Below are positions 1-9,088 of a stretch of 64,000 nucleotides of DNA, piece by piece. Within the stretch, counting starts at the first letter, position 1. Each line of letters opens with the position of its first letter. The notes beneath the pieces are model-generated. The model was not told the DNA's origin, ran no database searches, and worked only from the letters and a program-made list of their open reading frames with translations. The position numbers and the translations under genes were made by a program. The stretch covers positions 1-64,000 of the forward strand of contig NZ_JAAATY010000030.1 in the NCBI RefSeq assembly GCF_013280595.1, read 5' to 3'. Origin of the DNA: Kibdelosporangium persicum. GTDB lineage: Bacteria; Actinomycetota; Actinomycetes; Mycobacteriales; Pseudonocardiaceae.

Positions 1-121
1 GCAACACGATCCGAGACCGCAACGCCAACGCCTGCGCCGTCTTGCGGCGCCGCGTCCACCCCTGCAACGTCCGTGTCTCAACGCCCGACAACACCAACTC
101 AGGCAGCTTCGGGTTAGGCAT
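1..121 (-). CDS. IS630-type transposase, N-terminal part (cut by window edge)
   Basis: Reading leftwards from the ATG at 121-119 gives 40 residues beginning MPNPKLPELVLS, with a later stretch WTRRRKTAQALALRSRIVL. This matches the start of the helix-turn-helix DNA-binding domain of IS630/Tc1-like transposases. The DDE catalytic domain would lie outside the window, so I cannot tell whether the element is intact. Bases 122-163, between this start and the next gene, may contain the element's end, but I could not identify an inverted repeat from one side only. Confidence 0.68.
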   Translation of the reverse strand, partial: MPNPKLPELVLSGVETRTLQGWTRRRKTAQALALRSRIVL

Positions 122-163
122 GCCACACCCTACACACTGCGCGCGAATTAATGACTCAGGACA

Positions 164-1318
164 CTAGCGATCGTCCTCCTCGCCGATCACCGGCGGGGAA
201 GCGTCCCCCGGCTCGCCGAAGATCTCACCAGGATCACCGGCGACGCGGGTTTTGTTGGTGTGGTCCTGGTTTCCGCCGCCCGGCGCACCGCCTGCCATCA
301 TCGGCGGGACCATCATGCCGCCCATGCCCATGCCGCCCGCGGGACCGGCTTTGCCCGGCGCCGCGGCCGCGGCGGCCTGCTGGGCCGGCTGGGCCGGGTT
401 CACCTCGCCGATGGCGGCGTACACAGCGGGCCCCGGCGGAGGCTGCGGCGCCGGCGCAGCGGGGGAACCGCTTGCCGGGCCGCCGCCCGCACCTCCGGCA
501 GGGAACGCGGAACCACCAGCGCCACCAGCGGAGCCACCGGAACCGGCAGGGGCCGCGGCGGGTTGCGCGGGCTTGGGTTCCGCGGTGGGCGGGGCGGGCA
601 CGTCGATGTTCGCGGTCCAGTTCTGCGCCGGGTACGTGTGCGCCATCTTGACCTGGTCGAAGGCCTTCGAGCCGTCGATGCCGTCACACAGGCTGACGAA
701 CGCTTCCAGCACCTGCCGTACCGACTCGAAGAACTCCCGTGCGGGCCTGCGCATGGCGTCGATGTGCTGGCGGGTCCGTTCGTCGTTCATCGACTGTGCA
801 CCGGCCGCGGCCGTGTCGGCGAGGACGTTGCCCAGCTCCGTCACGATCTCGCGGATGCCGTCGGCGGTCCTGTCGAGCACCTTGGCCATCGCGTGCATCG
901 CGTCGGACAAGTCGTTGCCCGCCAGGCCGACCGTCTGCATGTAGTCCACAAAGGAGTCCGCGGTCCGGCCCTCCCACGCCGCGTCGAGCGCGCCCAGCGG
1001 TTTGTTCAGGCTTTCCGTGACCTCGTCGGCCACTTTGGCCGCCGCACGCCAGCGCGTCGCCTCCTCGTGCATCGCGCTCCAGCGGCCGACGACCGGGGCG
1101 AAGTACTCCTCGACGATGTCCGGCACGCCGAGATCCCGGCACAGCTGCGACAGGTAGTCCAGGTACCCGCTGACGTCCTTCTCGATGTCCTTGCCGTCCG
1201 GGCCGCCGTCCGACGGTGGCGCGGGCTCGGGAACCGGTTTGCGCTTGGGCAGAGGCACCGGGTCGGGTTCGCCGGGGACGATGCCCAGCAACAGGTCCGT
1301 GGCGTCGATCCGGTTCAT
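164..1318 (-). CDS. PPE/WXG-like type VII secretion substrate with Gly/Ala/Pro tail
   Basis: This 384-residue protein has a Pro-rich N-terminus, a helical region (about 45-230) and a low-complexity Ala/Gly/Pro tail ending in a Met-rich patch. Within the helical part W115-E116-G117 followed by F and Y gives a WXG-type helical-hairpin signature. The start overlaps the stop of the preceding EspC-like gene in an ATGA, so the two are translationally coupled and probably form a substrate pair. Such proteins next to eccB are usually exported through ESX systems as heterodimers. The exact role is unknown. Confidence is good for ESX association and low for function. Confidence 0.7.
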   Translation of the reverse strand: MNRIDATDLLLGIVPGEPDPVPLPKRKPVPEPAPPSDGGPDGKDIEKDVSGYLDYLSQLCRDLGVPDIVEEYFAPVVGRWSAMHEEATRWRAAAKVADEVTESLNKPLGALDAAWEGRTADSFVDYMQTVGLAGNDLSDAMHAMAKVLDRTADGIREIVTELGNVLADTAAAGAQSMNDERTRQHIDAMRRPAREFFESVRQVLEAFVSLCDGIDGSKAFDQVKMAHTYPAQNWTANIDVPAPPTAEPKPAQPAAAPAGSGGSAGGAGGSAFPAGGAGGGPASGSPAAPAPQPPPGPAVYAAIGEVNPAQPAQQAAAAAAPGKAGPAGGMGMGGMMVPPMMAGGAPGGGNQDHTNKTRVAGDPGEIFGEPGDASPPVIGEEDDR

Positions 1319-1629
1319 CGGTGCTCCGCCCGGGTGATCGTCCTGACGGTGTCCTGATCGCCGGACTTGTACTGCTCCGCCACATTCGCCAGGGTGTCCG
1401 AGGCGGCGTGCAACGTCTCGATCGCCCTGGCCAGCTGATCGCTCAGGGTGTTCGCCGCACGGGAGTACGCCTCGGCCGTCCGCACCTGCCGTCCCAGCTC
1501 ACCGAAGGCCTCGGCGCCGAGCGTCCCGCCCTTCAGGGCCTTGGCCGAGCCGTCCAGCCGATCCGCACCTTTGGCCATGGTCTTGGCATAGCGGGCGACT
1601 GCGTCCGGATCGATCTTCACACCGGCCAC
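1315..1629 (-). CDS. EspC-like / DUF2580-type ESX-associated protein
   Basis: About 104 residues, helical, beginning VAGVKIDPDAVARYAKTM. The pattern of an N-terminal KIDPDAV segment followed by two long helices resembles the EspC/DUF2580 family of small secreted type VII proteins. I chose the GTG at 1629 because GGGGAGG lies six bases upstream; an in-frame TTG at 1650 would put that ribosome binding site inside the coding region. The gene overlaps the downstream PPE-like gene by four bases. It lies behind eccB and its terminator. Confidence 0.68.
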   Translation of the reverse strand: MAGVKIDPDAVARYAKTMAKGADRLDGSAKALKGGTLGAEAFGELGRQVRTAEAYSRAANTLSDQLARAIETLHAASDTLANVAEQYKSGDQDTVRTITRAEHR

Positions 1630-1721
1630 GAGTGACCTCCCCAGCGACAACTGTTTTGCCGGGTCCGACGTCCGCCGGGACGCGCCGGTTCCGCGATCGC
1701 CGGATTTGTCCGGGTCGTTGC

Positions 1722-1760
1722 AGCAAGCACCCCTGCCCTTGACAGGCAGGGGTGCTTGCT
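1722..1760 (-). terminator. Rho-independent terminator after eccB
   Basis: A perfect 16-bp inverted repeat (1722-1737 with 1745-1760) encloses a 7-nt loop, 30 bases past the eccB stop and upstream of the EspC-like gene. It probably ends eccB transcription and separates it from the substrate pair. Confidence 0.75.
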
Positions 1761-1791
1761 GATCTTGAGTTCTCGTCGCGGCGGGTCAGGC

Positions 1792-3390
1792 CTAATTCGG
1801 TTGCTGCGAGGTCGGTGTCTCCACTGTGCCCGCTGACGGGTCCAATGGCACGGAGTCGAAGCTACGGTTGACATCCCGCGCGTTCAGTGAGGCCCCGTCC
1901 GGCAGCAGCCGGACGATGGAGTCCGGCGCCGGGGTCTGTTTCTCCAGGCCGAGCGCTCCCGCGGTCCGGGTGTCCGGAATCCCGTATTTCACGCCACGGT
2001 CGGAGATCAGGTAGATCGGGCCACGGTCGAAGTCCGCTTTGGACGACGAGCCCCTGACCACGGCGGCCCGGCCCGGCGGCATGAAGAAGCTGTCGATCTT
2101 CTGGCCGTCCGCGGCGGGCGTCGCGATCTTCAGCGGCCGCATCGCGGCGCCGGTCGAGTCCTTCGGCAGCGGCAGTTCGCCGCCGATGTGCAGCGCCGTG
2201 CGGCCGTCGCGCGCGTCGCCCGCGCCCTGCAGGCTCCAGCCGAGGCATGCGACCGAACTGCCCGCGGCCTGCGCCTGCAGCACGCCGGGCGGGGTTTCCG
2301 GGGACAGCTTGTCGTCGATGCGGTCCTGGACGGTCTGCGGGCCGATCCGGTCCGGCGAGATGTCCGGGATGCTGGCGCCGCTGGCCGACTTCTCGTACCG
2401 GATCAGGTCGGCGGTCGTCGACTTGATCCGTTCGATGCCGTCGCTGTGCACCACGTAGTAGTCGCGGTTGCCCGCGTTGGGCACAGCGAACACCGCGCCG
2501 GTCTGCAGACCGAGGTCGACCGACGTGCTGCCGCCGGAGAACGTCGGCGCCTTGAGCGCCGTCACCTCGGGGATGGAGTTCAGCATGCCGGTGCTGATCG
2601 CGCGCACCGCGTTCTTGTCCAGCTTGAGCGCCGACACCACCGACGGCTTGTCGAGGTCGACCTCGGCGCGCACCGCGTTGGAGTTGCGCTCGTTGACGTC
2701 ACTCGGCGTGCGGTAGACCAGGTACGTCTTGTTGTTCGCCGCCTTCACCAGCAGCGACTCACCCTGCTGCAGTTCCCTGCCCAGGTCGCTGACGCCGCCG
2801 AGCACCGTGGTCTCGATGCCGGTCTGCTGCTGGGGATCGGGCAGCGAACGGTCGATCACGATCCGGTCGCACACCGCCCAGTTGTCCGAGATCCGCTGGT
2901 CGTCGGCGGGCAGCAGCTGCGGGCCGTTCGGAATCCCGGTCAGCTGGCGCTTCGGGATGTCCTTGAGGTCCTTGTCCGCGATCACGGTCGGCGGTCCCGG
3001 CGGCTGCGCGGGCGTGTCGACGTTCTCCGAACCGCCGCCGTTGTTCTGGCCCTGGTTCTGCTGGGCCAGCATCAGCAACCGGGCGGACGCCAGGTTGAAC
3101 GTCGGGGTCAGCGTCTTCGGGGTGCCGGAGACCACGTACACCGTGCCGGACGGCTCGGCGATGATGATCCCGCTCTCCGGGACGGCCGGTTTGGGTGACA
3201 GTAATCCCACGATCACGAACCCGAGCACACCGACCGCGGCGAGGATGAACCCGACGGCGGTCGCACGCGTGTGCGTGCGCATCGGGTCGTGCAGCATCAC
3301 TGCGTCCTTCCGGACCAGCGCGGACTGCATCCTTCGCAGCACGAAGCGATACGCCTGAACCTGAGACTTTGTCGTCGGTGTTGAGGGCAT
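1792..3390 (-). CDS. eccB: Type VII secretion protein EccB
   Basis: A 532-residue ESX core membrane component. The start is placed at the ATG at 3390 (MPSTPTTKSQVQAYRFVLRR), the conserved EccB N-terminus; an in-frame extension to 3993 lies antisense to eccE and is rejected. Residues about 38-62 form one membrane-spanning helix. The rest is the extracytoplasmic R-domain, with the family hallmark TLTPTFNLASARLLML just after the membrane anchor. EccB joins EccC, EccD and EccE in the inner-membrane channel. The gene is divergent from eccE, with a 126-bp shared promoter region. eccC, eccD and mycP are not in the window. Confidence 0.93.
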   Translation of the reverse strand: MPSTPTTKSQVQAYRFVLRRMQSALVRKDAVMLHDPMRTHTRATAVGFILAAVGVLGFVIVGLLSPKPAVPESGIIIAEPSGTVYVVSGTPKTLTPTFNLASARLLMLAQQNQGQNNGGGSENVDTPAQPPGPPTVIADKDLKDIPKRQLTGIPNGPQLLPADDQRISDNWAVCDRIVIDRSLPDPQQQTGIETTVLGGVSDLGRELQQGESLLVKAANNKTYLVYRTPSDVNERNSNAVRAEVDLDKPSVVSALKLDKNAVRAISTGMLNSIPEVTALKAPTFSGGSTSVDLGLQTGAVFAVPNAGNRDYYVVHSDGIERIKSTTADLIRYEKSASGASIPDISPDRIGPQTVQDRIDDKLSPETPPGVLQAQAAGSSVACLGWSLQGAGDARDGRTALHIGGELPLPKDSTGAAMRPLKIATPAADGQKIDSFFMPPGRAAVVRGSSSKADFDRGPIYLISDRGVKYGIPDTRTAGALGLEKQTPAPDSIVRLLPDGASLNARDVNRSFDSVPLDPSAGTVETPTSQQPN

Positions 3391-3516
3391 TCTCGGCCTG
3401 CAGCTCTCCCTGTCGCGGTACGGTTCCGCAGGATAGCCGTACCGAAGGCGACGGGCGGGTGGTTCCGGGCAACTGGCGCCACCCAGCTGAAGATCGAGGG
3501 GAAGAGACGGATAGGG

Positions 3517-4989
3517 ATGTCGGTGACCACGCCTCCACGCCCTGGCATGCCACCGCCCGGGGGACGTCCGCCTGGCGGCGGCGGTCCGCCCGGGGGGCCA
3601 CCGGGAGGGCCGCCACCCGGCGGCAGGCCTCCTGGTGGACGCCCACCCGGCCCGCCTGGGCCGCCGTCCGGTCCACCACCGGGCCAGCGCCCGCCTGGCG
3701 GCACGCCACCGGGTGGCACCGGCCCGGCGCAGCAGCCCGCCCCGCCCAAGGTGCCGATCTCCGCCCGCAGGCGGACGACCGGCGCGAGCCTCGGCGCGCT
3801 GCCCGTGACCAACCTCGTCGTGGTCGAACTCGGCCTGGCGATCGGCCTGATCCTGCTGGCGGTCGACACGGACCTGCTGTACGTGGCCGCCGGTGTGGTC
3901 CTGGTCGCGCTGCTGTTCGCGTTCATCCGGTGGCGCGGCCGGTGGTTCCCGCAGTGGGTGAGCTTGACCACGCGGTACACGTTCCGGTCGCACGGGCGCG
4001 TGACGAAGCCCTCAGCGCCGATCTCGATGGAGCAGGTCGCCGCCGACAGCGCCGCGACCGTCACCGGCCCTGAGGACGCGCGCGTCGCGTTACTGCGGCT
4101 GGCCGTGCCGGATCTCGTTGTGGCGCACGCACAGGATCATGAGCGCAATCCGCTCGGCCTGGCCTGGCACGACGGCACGTGGACCGCCGTGCTGCTGGTC
4201 GACCCGGCGCCGAGCCTGGTCACCCAGGTCGGGACGACGCCGAGCCTGCCGCTCAGCGCCTTGGCGCCGTGCCTGGAGGACCGCGGCGTGGTGCTCGACG
4301 CGATCCAGGTGATCTGGCACTGCTACCCGGGAAGCACGTCGCTGCCGCCCAACTCGCCAGCGCTCGCCTCGTACCTGGAGGTGCTCGGGCCGTTGCCCGC
4401 GGCCGCGCGGCGGACCACGTGGGTCGCCATCCGCCTTGACCCGAGCCGTTGTCCCGCGGCGGTTCGTGAGCGCGGCGGCGGTGTCGTCGGTGCGCATCGC
4501 GCGTTGATCGGCGCGCTTTCCCGTGTCCGCAACGCTCTTGAGTCGCGTGGCGTGCCGACGCGGCCGTTGGACCCGGACGAGTTGCTGAAGGCCGGTATCA
4601 CCTCGGCCGAGCTGACCGCGGTCGCCGGCAACAACACGCGGGTGAGCCTGCAGGAGAAGTGGTCGGGTGTGACCGCGGCCGGCGTGGGGCACGCGAGTTA
4701 CGCGATCACCGGCTGGCCCAACGGCAAGGTCGCCACGACCCTGAACGCCCTGACCGGTGTGCGGGCGTTGTCGTCGACGATCGCGCTGTCGCTGTCGCCT
4801 GGTGTCGAGGAGAACCAGATCGGCGTGCGTGGCCTTGTCCGCGTCAGCGCGCGGACGCCCGCCGAGCTCGACCACGCCGACGAGCGGCTCGACGCGATCT
4901 CGGACAAGCTCGGCATCACCCTGACCCCGTTGCGCGGCCTGCAAGTCGCCGGTCTCGCAGCCACGTTGCCGCTGGGAGGTGCGGTGTGA
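3517..4989 (+). CDS. eccE: Type VII secretion protein EccE
   Basis: 490 residues. The first 75 are a Pro/Gly-rich cytoplasmic segment. Two adjacent transmembrane helices follow at about 97-137 (VVVELGLAIGLILLAV and LLYVAAGVVLVALLFAFI), then a soluble domain, which is the EccE architecture. EccE sits at the periphery of the ESX membrane complex. The ATG at 3517 follows a GAGGGGAAGAG-type ribosome binding site. The stop overlaps the next gene's GTG by four bases, so the two are coupled. The low-complexity N-terminus is longer than in mycobacterial EccE. Confidence 0.88.
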   Translation: MSVTTPPRPGMPPPGGRPPGGGGPPGGPPGGPPPGGRPPGGRPPGPPGPPSGPPPGQRPPGGTPPGGTGPAQQPAPPKVPISARRRTTGASLGALPVTNLVVVELGLAIGLILLAVDTDLLYVAAGVVLVALLFAFIRWRGRWFPQWVSLTTRYTFRSHGRVTKPSAPISMEQVAADSAATVTGPEDARVALLRLAVPDLVVAHAQDHERNPLGLAWHDGTWTAVLLVDPAPSLVTQVGTTPSLPLSALAPCLEDRGVVLDAIQVIWHCYPGSTSLPPNSPALASYLEVLGPLPAAARRTTWVAIRLDPSRCPAAVRERGGGVVGAHRALIGALSRVRNALESRGVPTRPLDPDELLKAGITSAELTAVAGNNTRVSLQEKWSGVTAAGVGHASYAITGWPNGKVATTLNALTGVRALSSTIALSLSPGVEENQIGVRGLVRVSARTPAELDHADERLDAISDKLGITLTPLRGLQVAGLAATLPLGGAV

Positions 4990-5720
4990 GCGGCTCCAGC
5001 CGGCTGGTGGACGCGAAGGGCCTGAACAAGGGCGTCGCGCCGGAGTTCATGGTGTCGCCGGAAATGCTCGACCACGTCAGCCCGTCCGGCGACCGCGGTG
5101 GCATGGTGCTCGGCCAGGGCATGCAGGCGGGCGAGCCGCTGATGGTCTCGGCGTTGCGCCCGGCGCCGACCAGGATCGTCCTGGTCGGCGGGCTGTACCT
5201 GGCGCTGCAGACGGCGCTGCGGGCGATGTCGGTCGGCGCGTGGGTGGTGATCGCCACCGGACGGCCGACCAAGTGGCAGGTACTCGCCAAGGCCGCGGGC
5301 ACCGGCCCGGACGGCCGTCCGGTGCCGCTGGTGCAGATCCGCAGGCTCAGCCCCGTGGAACTGCCCCGGCCCACCGAGGACAGTCCGCTGCTCGTGGTGC
5401 ACGACGGCGGTCCCACCCCGCAGGAACTGTTCCCGCCGAGAACGCCGTGGCAGACCACGATCTACGTTTTGCCGTATTTGCACCCCCAGGCCGGGGCGAC
5501 CGCGAACGCGGCTGATCTTGTGCTTATGCAACGACTTCCGGCGGGCCAGGCGCAGCTCGCCCAGCGCATTTGGCGGCTGCCGCCGCCCATGGTCAACCAG
5601 CTGACCTCACTGCAGGATGACCAGGTCGTGGCGTTGGGCGCGAACTTGTGGCGGCCGTTGCGGTTGATCACCACTCAGCGGGAACAACAGATTCTCGGCC
5701 CCATTCGGCGCGGAGATTGA
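4986..5720 (+). CDS. Unknown protein translationally coupled to eccE
   Basis: 244 residues from a GTG at 4986 that overlaps the eccE stop (GTGA). It has one hydrophobic stretch at about 58-88 (VLVGGLYLALQTALRAMSVG, then AWVVIATG), followed by a soluble part with GRPTKWQVLAKAAG and VVHDGGPTPQELFP. I recognise no family; the GGLYLAL...VIATGRPTKW region could be a nucleotide-binding-like alpha/beta core, but no proper Walker motif is present. Coupling to eccE suggests an accessory role in ESX assembly or energisation (inference). Confidence 0.6.
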   Translation: MSGSSRLVDAKGLNKGVAPEFMVSPEMLDHVSPSGDRGGMVLGQGMQAGEPLMVSALRPAPTRIVLVGGLYLALQTALRAMSVGAWVVIATGRPTKWQVLAKAAGTGPDGRPVPLVQIRRLSPVELPRPTEDSPLLVVHDGGPTPQELFPPRTPWQTTIYVLPYLHPQAGATANAADLVLMQRLPAGQAQLAQRIWRLPPPMVNQLTSLQDDQVVALGANLWRPLRLITTQREQQILGPIRRGD

Positions 5721-5863
5721 CACCTTTCTGGGAAAATGTAAACCCCCGGAGTGACCTTGTGTCATCACCTGGTCACCGTTCACTCTGATGATCGTCCTTC
5801 CCACCGTGCGCGGCCGCGAGGGCACCCGGGGCCGTGCACGCCCTGCTCGAAGGAGATCTGACG

Positions 5864-7411
5864 ATGGGTGTAATTCGGGCTGCCCGGAGAACGGGCATCG
5901 CCGGGGTCGTCACACTGGCCGCGGCGACGGTCGGGCTGGCGGCACCGGCGTCGGCGGCACAAGGCCAGATTCTGGGGCTGGACGCTCCCGACGTGGTCAA
6001 AGACTCCTATGTGGTCGTTCTGAAGAACGCACAGCAGACCGCCGAGGCGCTTGGCCAGAAGTACGGCGGCAGCGTCACGCACAAGTACAAGGCCGCGTTG
6101 ACCGGCTTCGCCACGACAATGTCCGAGGCGCAGGCCCGCAGGCTGGCCGCCGACCCGGCCGTCCAGTACGTCCAGGCGAACCGGACGCTCCGAATCACCG
6201 ACACCCAGCAGAACCCTCCCTCGTGGGGCCTGGACCGGATCGACCAGCGTGATCTGCCGCTGGACAACGCGTACACGTACGCCACCACGGCGTCCAATGT
6301 GAACGCGTACATCCTGGACACCGGCATTCGCTTGAGCCACCAGACATTCGGCGGTCGCGCGGTCACCGGCTTCGACGCCATCACCTCCGGCGGCACCGCG
6401 AACGACTGCCACGGCCACGGAACCCACGTCGCCGGAACCGTCGGCGGCACCCAGTACGGCGTCGCCAAGGGCGTCAAGCTGTACGCGGTGCGCGTGCTGA
6501 ACTGCCAGGGTTCGGGCACCACCGCTCAGGTCGTCGCCGGCATCGACTGGGTCACCGCGAACGCCGTCAAGCCCGCGGTCGCCAACATGAGCCTGGGCGG
6601 CGGCGTCGACACCGCGCTCGACGACGCCGTGAAGCGCTCCGTCGCTGCCGGTGTCACGTACGCGATCGCGTCGGGCAACTCCAACGCCAACGCATGCAAC
6701 TACTCGCCCGCTCGTGTGCCTGAGGCCATCACCGTCAACGCCACCGCGAACAACGACGCACGCGCCTCGTTCTCCAACTACGGCACCTGCACCGACATCT
6801 TCGCCCCGGGGCAGAGCATCGTGTCGTCGTGGAGCACGAGTGACACGGCCACCAACAACATCAGCGGCACCTCCATGGCGACCCCGCACGTCGCCGGCGC
6901 CGCCGCGCTCTACCTGTCGGCCAACCCCACCGCCACTCCCGCCCAGGTCAGCAGCGCCCTCGTCAGCGCCGCCAGCAGCGACAAGGTAACCAGCCCGGGC
7001 TCCGGCTCGCCGAACAAGCTGCTGTACACCGGCGCCGGTGGCACCGAGCCGCCGCCGGTCACCTGCGCGAGCAAGACCAACGACACCGACGTGCCGATCC
7101 CGGACCTGAGCACGGTGACCAGCACCATCGCGGTCTCCGAGTGCGCGGGCAAGAAGGGGTCGGCCGCCAGCAAGGTGGCCGTGGACATCACGCACACGTG
7201 GCGCGGCGACCTGAAGATCGACCTGGTGTCGCCGAACGGAACCGTCCGCACCCTGAAGGCCGCCAGTTCCGGTGACAGCGCGGACAACGTGGTCGAGACG
7301 TACGCGGTGAACCTGTCGCCGGAAGACGCCAACGGGACCTGGACGTTGCGCGTGCAGGACACCGCACGGGCGGACGTCGGCACGATCAACAAGTGGACAC
7401 TGACGATCTGA
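5864..7411 (+). CDS. Secreted subtilisin-like serine protease (S8) with C-terminal P-domain
   Basis: 515 residues. The ATG at 5864 follows AAGGAG. Residues 1-32 are a signal peptide ending in an AXA site (PASA|AQG). An inhibitor-I9 propeptide covers about 45-110, and the S8 catalytic domain about 120-395 has D152 (DTGI), H185 (HGHGTHVAG) and S337 (SGTSMATPHVAG). A C-terminal domain at about 400-515 (THTWRGDLKIDLVSPNGT) is a proprotein-convertase-type P-domain, which stabilises secreted subtilases. It is a close paralogue of the next gene and related to aqualysin/proteinase K. It lacks the C-terminal membrane anchor of mycosins, so proximity to eccE does not make it MycP. A strong hairpin follows the stop. 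Confidence 0.93.
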   Translation: MGVIRAARRTGIAGVVTLAAATVGLAAPASAAQGQILGLDAPDVVKDSYVVVLKNAQQTAEALGQKYGGSVTHKYKAALTGFATTMSEAQARRLAADPAVQYVQANRTLRITDTQQNPPSWGLDRIDQRDLPLDNAYTYATTASNVNAYILDTGIRLSHQTFGGRAVTGFDAITSGGTANDCHGHGTHVAGTVGGTQYGVAKGVKLYAVRVLNCQGSGTTAQVVAGIDWVTANAVKPAVANMSLGGGVDTALDDAVKRSVAAGVTYAIASGNSNANACNYSPARVPEAITVNATANNDARASFSNYGTCTDIFAPGQSIVSSWSTSDTATNNISGTSMATPHVAGAAALYLSANPTATPAQVSSALVSAASSDKVTSPGSGSPNKLLYTGAGGTEPPPVTCASKTNDTDVPIPDLSTVTSTIAVSECAGKKGSAASKVAVDITHTWRGDLKIDLVSPNGTVRTLKAASSGDSADNVVETYAVNLSPEDANGTWTLRVQDTARADVGTINKWTLTI

Positions 7412-7421
7412 CGCCTGGCCG

Positions 7422-7465
7422 ATTGGCCCGTCCGGCGTAATTACTTGCCCGCCGGACGGGCCAAT
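7422..7465 (+). terminator. Terminator after first protease
   Basis: A perfect 15-bp inverted repeat (7422-7436 with 7451-7465) with a 14-nt AT-richer loop, starting 10 bases after the protease stop. The second protease therefore probably has its own promoter within 7466-7610. Confidence 0.75.
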
Positions 7466-7623
7466 TCATTCCCAGAAATCCTTTCTGGGGATACGTGACC
7501 CAGCGAAGTTACGCCACTCTCTTGCGTCATGCCGTGGTCGCGGGCAAATGTGTAGTCCGTTCCCTTCATCCCGTGCGAACGAGCCAAAAGCCGACGCACG
7601 CCCTGCAAGAAGGAGACCAGAGG

Positions 7624-8799
7624 ATGCGAGTACTGAAGGCTGCCCGCTTCACGGGCACAGCCGGAATCGCGGTGCTGTTCGCCGCGACAATCGGACTGGC
7701 CACGCCGGCGCACGCCGCGGAAGGCACGATTCTCGACGCCAACGCGGCAGACGTGGTGCCGAACTCCTACATCGTCGCGCTGAAGAACACGCCGGAGAAC
7801 GCGGCGTCGTTGACCAAGAAGTACGGCGGTGCGGTCAAGTTCACCTACCAGGCCGCGCTGAACGGGTTCGCCGCGGACATGACCGCCCAGCAGGCCCGTC
7901 GCCTCGCCGCGGACCCGGCGGTGGAGTACGTCCAGGCCGACCAGATGGTGCGCATCACCGCCACGCAGAACAACCCGCCGTCGTGGGGTCTTGACCGGAT
8001 CGACCAGCGCAACCGGCCCCTGAACAACGCGTACACCTACCCGACCACGGCGTCGAACGTGAACGCGTACATCATCGACACCGGCATCCGGTTGACGCAC
8101 AACGACTTCGGTGGACGCGCCCGGACCGGCTTCGACGCCATCACCTCCGGCGGCACCGCCAACGACTGCCACGGCCACGGAACCCACGTCGCCGGAACCG
8201 TCGGCGGCACCGCCTACGGTGTGGCCAAGGGCGTGCAGCTCTACGCGGTGCGCGTGCTCAGCTGCTCCGGCTCCGGCACCACCGCTCAGGTCGTCGCCGG
8301 TGTCGACTGGGTGACCGCCAACCACCGCAAGCCCGCCGTGGCCAACATGAGCCTCGGTGGCGGCGCCAACACCTCGATCGACGCCGCCGTGCGCCGCTCG
8401 ATCGCCGCGGGCGTCACCTACGCGATCGCGTCCGGGAACTCCAACACCAACGCGTGCAACTCCTCACCGGCCCGCGTGACCGAGGCCATCACGGTGAACG
8501 CGTCGACGAGCTCCGACGCCCGCGCCTCGTTCTCGAACTACGGCACCTGCACGGACATCTTCGCGCCGGGCCAGAGCATCGTCTCGGCATGGGCGACCAG
8601 CAACACCGCGACCAACAACATCAGCGGCACCTCCATGGCGACCCCGCACGTCGCCGGCGCCGCCGCGCTGTACCTGTCGGCCAACACCTCCGCCACCCCG
8701 GCGGCGGTGCAGAGCGCGCTGATCCAGCGTTCCACCCCGAACGTGGTGACCAGCCCGGGTTCGGGTTCCCCGAACCGCCTGCTGTTCGTCCAGCAGTAA
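7624..8799 (+). CDS. Secreted subtilisin-like serine protease (S8), no P-domain
   Basis: 391 residues from an ATG at 7624 behind GAAGGAGA. Signal peptide 1-32 (cleavage near AHA|AEG), I9 propeptide about 45-110, then the S8 domain with D152, H185 and S337, the same residue numbers as in the upstream paralogue. The sequence stops shortly after the catalytic domain, so the P-domain present in the neighbour is absent. The function is extracellular protein degradation after propeptide removal. The leader just upstream shares a CACGCCCTGC...GAAGGAGA segment with the first protease, consistent with tandem gene duplication including the 5' untranslated region. A perfect hairpin follows the stop. Confidence 0.93.
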   Translation: MRVLKAARFTGTAGIAVLFAATIGLATPAHAAEGTILDANAADVVPNSYIVALKNTPENAASLTKKYGGAVKFTYQAALNGFAADMTAQQARRLAADPAVEYVQADQMVRITATQNNPPSWGLDRIDQRNRPLNNAYTYPTTASNVNAYIIDTGIRLTHNDFGGRARTGFDAITSGGTANDCHGHGTHVAGTVGGTAYGVAKGVQLYAVRVLSCSGSGTTAQVVAGVDWVTANHRKPAVANMSLGGGANTSIDAAVRRSIAAGVTYAIASGNSNTNACNSSPARVTEAITVNASTSSDARASFSNYGTCTDIFAPGQSIVSAWATSNTATNNISGTSMATPHVAGAAALYLSANTSATPAAVQSALIQRSTPNVVTSPGSGSPNRLLFVQQ

Positions 8800-8810
8800 C
8801 CCCCCGGCAA

Positions 8811-8850
8811 GCCGGAGACGCTCCTGACCCTGCACAGGAGCGTCTCCGGC
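8811..8850 (+). terminator. Terminator after second protease
   Basis: A perfect 16-bp stem (8811-8826 with 8835-8850) and an 8-nt loop, 11 bases after the stop. The structure is symmetrical and could also stop minus-strand transcripts running past truA. Confidence 0.78.
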
Positions 8851-9014
8851 TATCCAGCCGGGCACCAAGGACGCGTGACTGCGGCTCCGGCATGGCAGGT
8901 CGAACCCGCGAGCGGTGCCGACGAAAACAGCCGAACTGGTAACGAGTCGAGCAGTTTGACTCACTGCGCCGGTAGTCCAATCCGGCCGACCACCAAACCC
9001 AAGCCTCGCTCAAA

Positions 9015-9078
9015 GGTGCCGGAACAGGAATTTCACCGTGCCGGAACGTGCATCTCGGGGTGCCGGAATGGTGGACAC
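9015..9078. repeat. 22-nt modular repeat array, locus A (three units)
   Basis: Three units with GTGCCGGAA at 9016, 9038 and 9060, exactly 22 bases apart. Each constant part is followed by a different 12-nt 'word': aggaatttc-type, gtgcatctc-type, and ggtggacac-type at the outer end. The array ends 10 bases from the truA stop. No matching left arm was found, so this is a one-armed version of the family at 14596, 18754 and 44658. Bases 8851-9014 hold no gene that I can see. Confidence 0.8.
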
Positions 9079-9088
9079 GCGTGGGAGG

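Noticed and set aside
5864-8799. The two S8 proteases as mycosins (MycP) of the ESX system
   Set aside because: They have an I9 propeptide and lack the C-terminal membrane helix of mycosins. Their motifs are those of secreted aqualysin/proteinase K-like enzymes.
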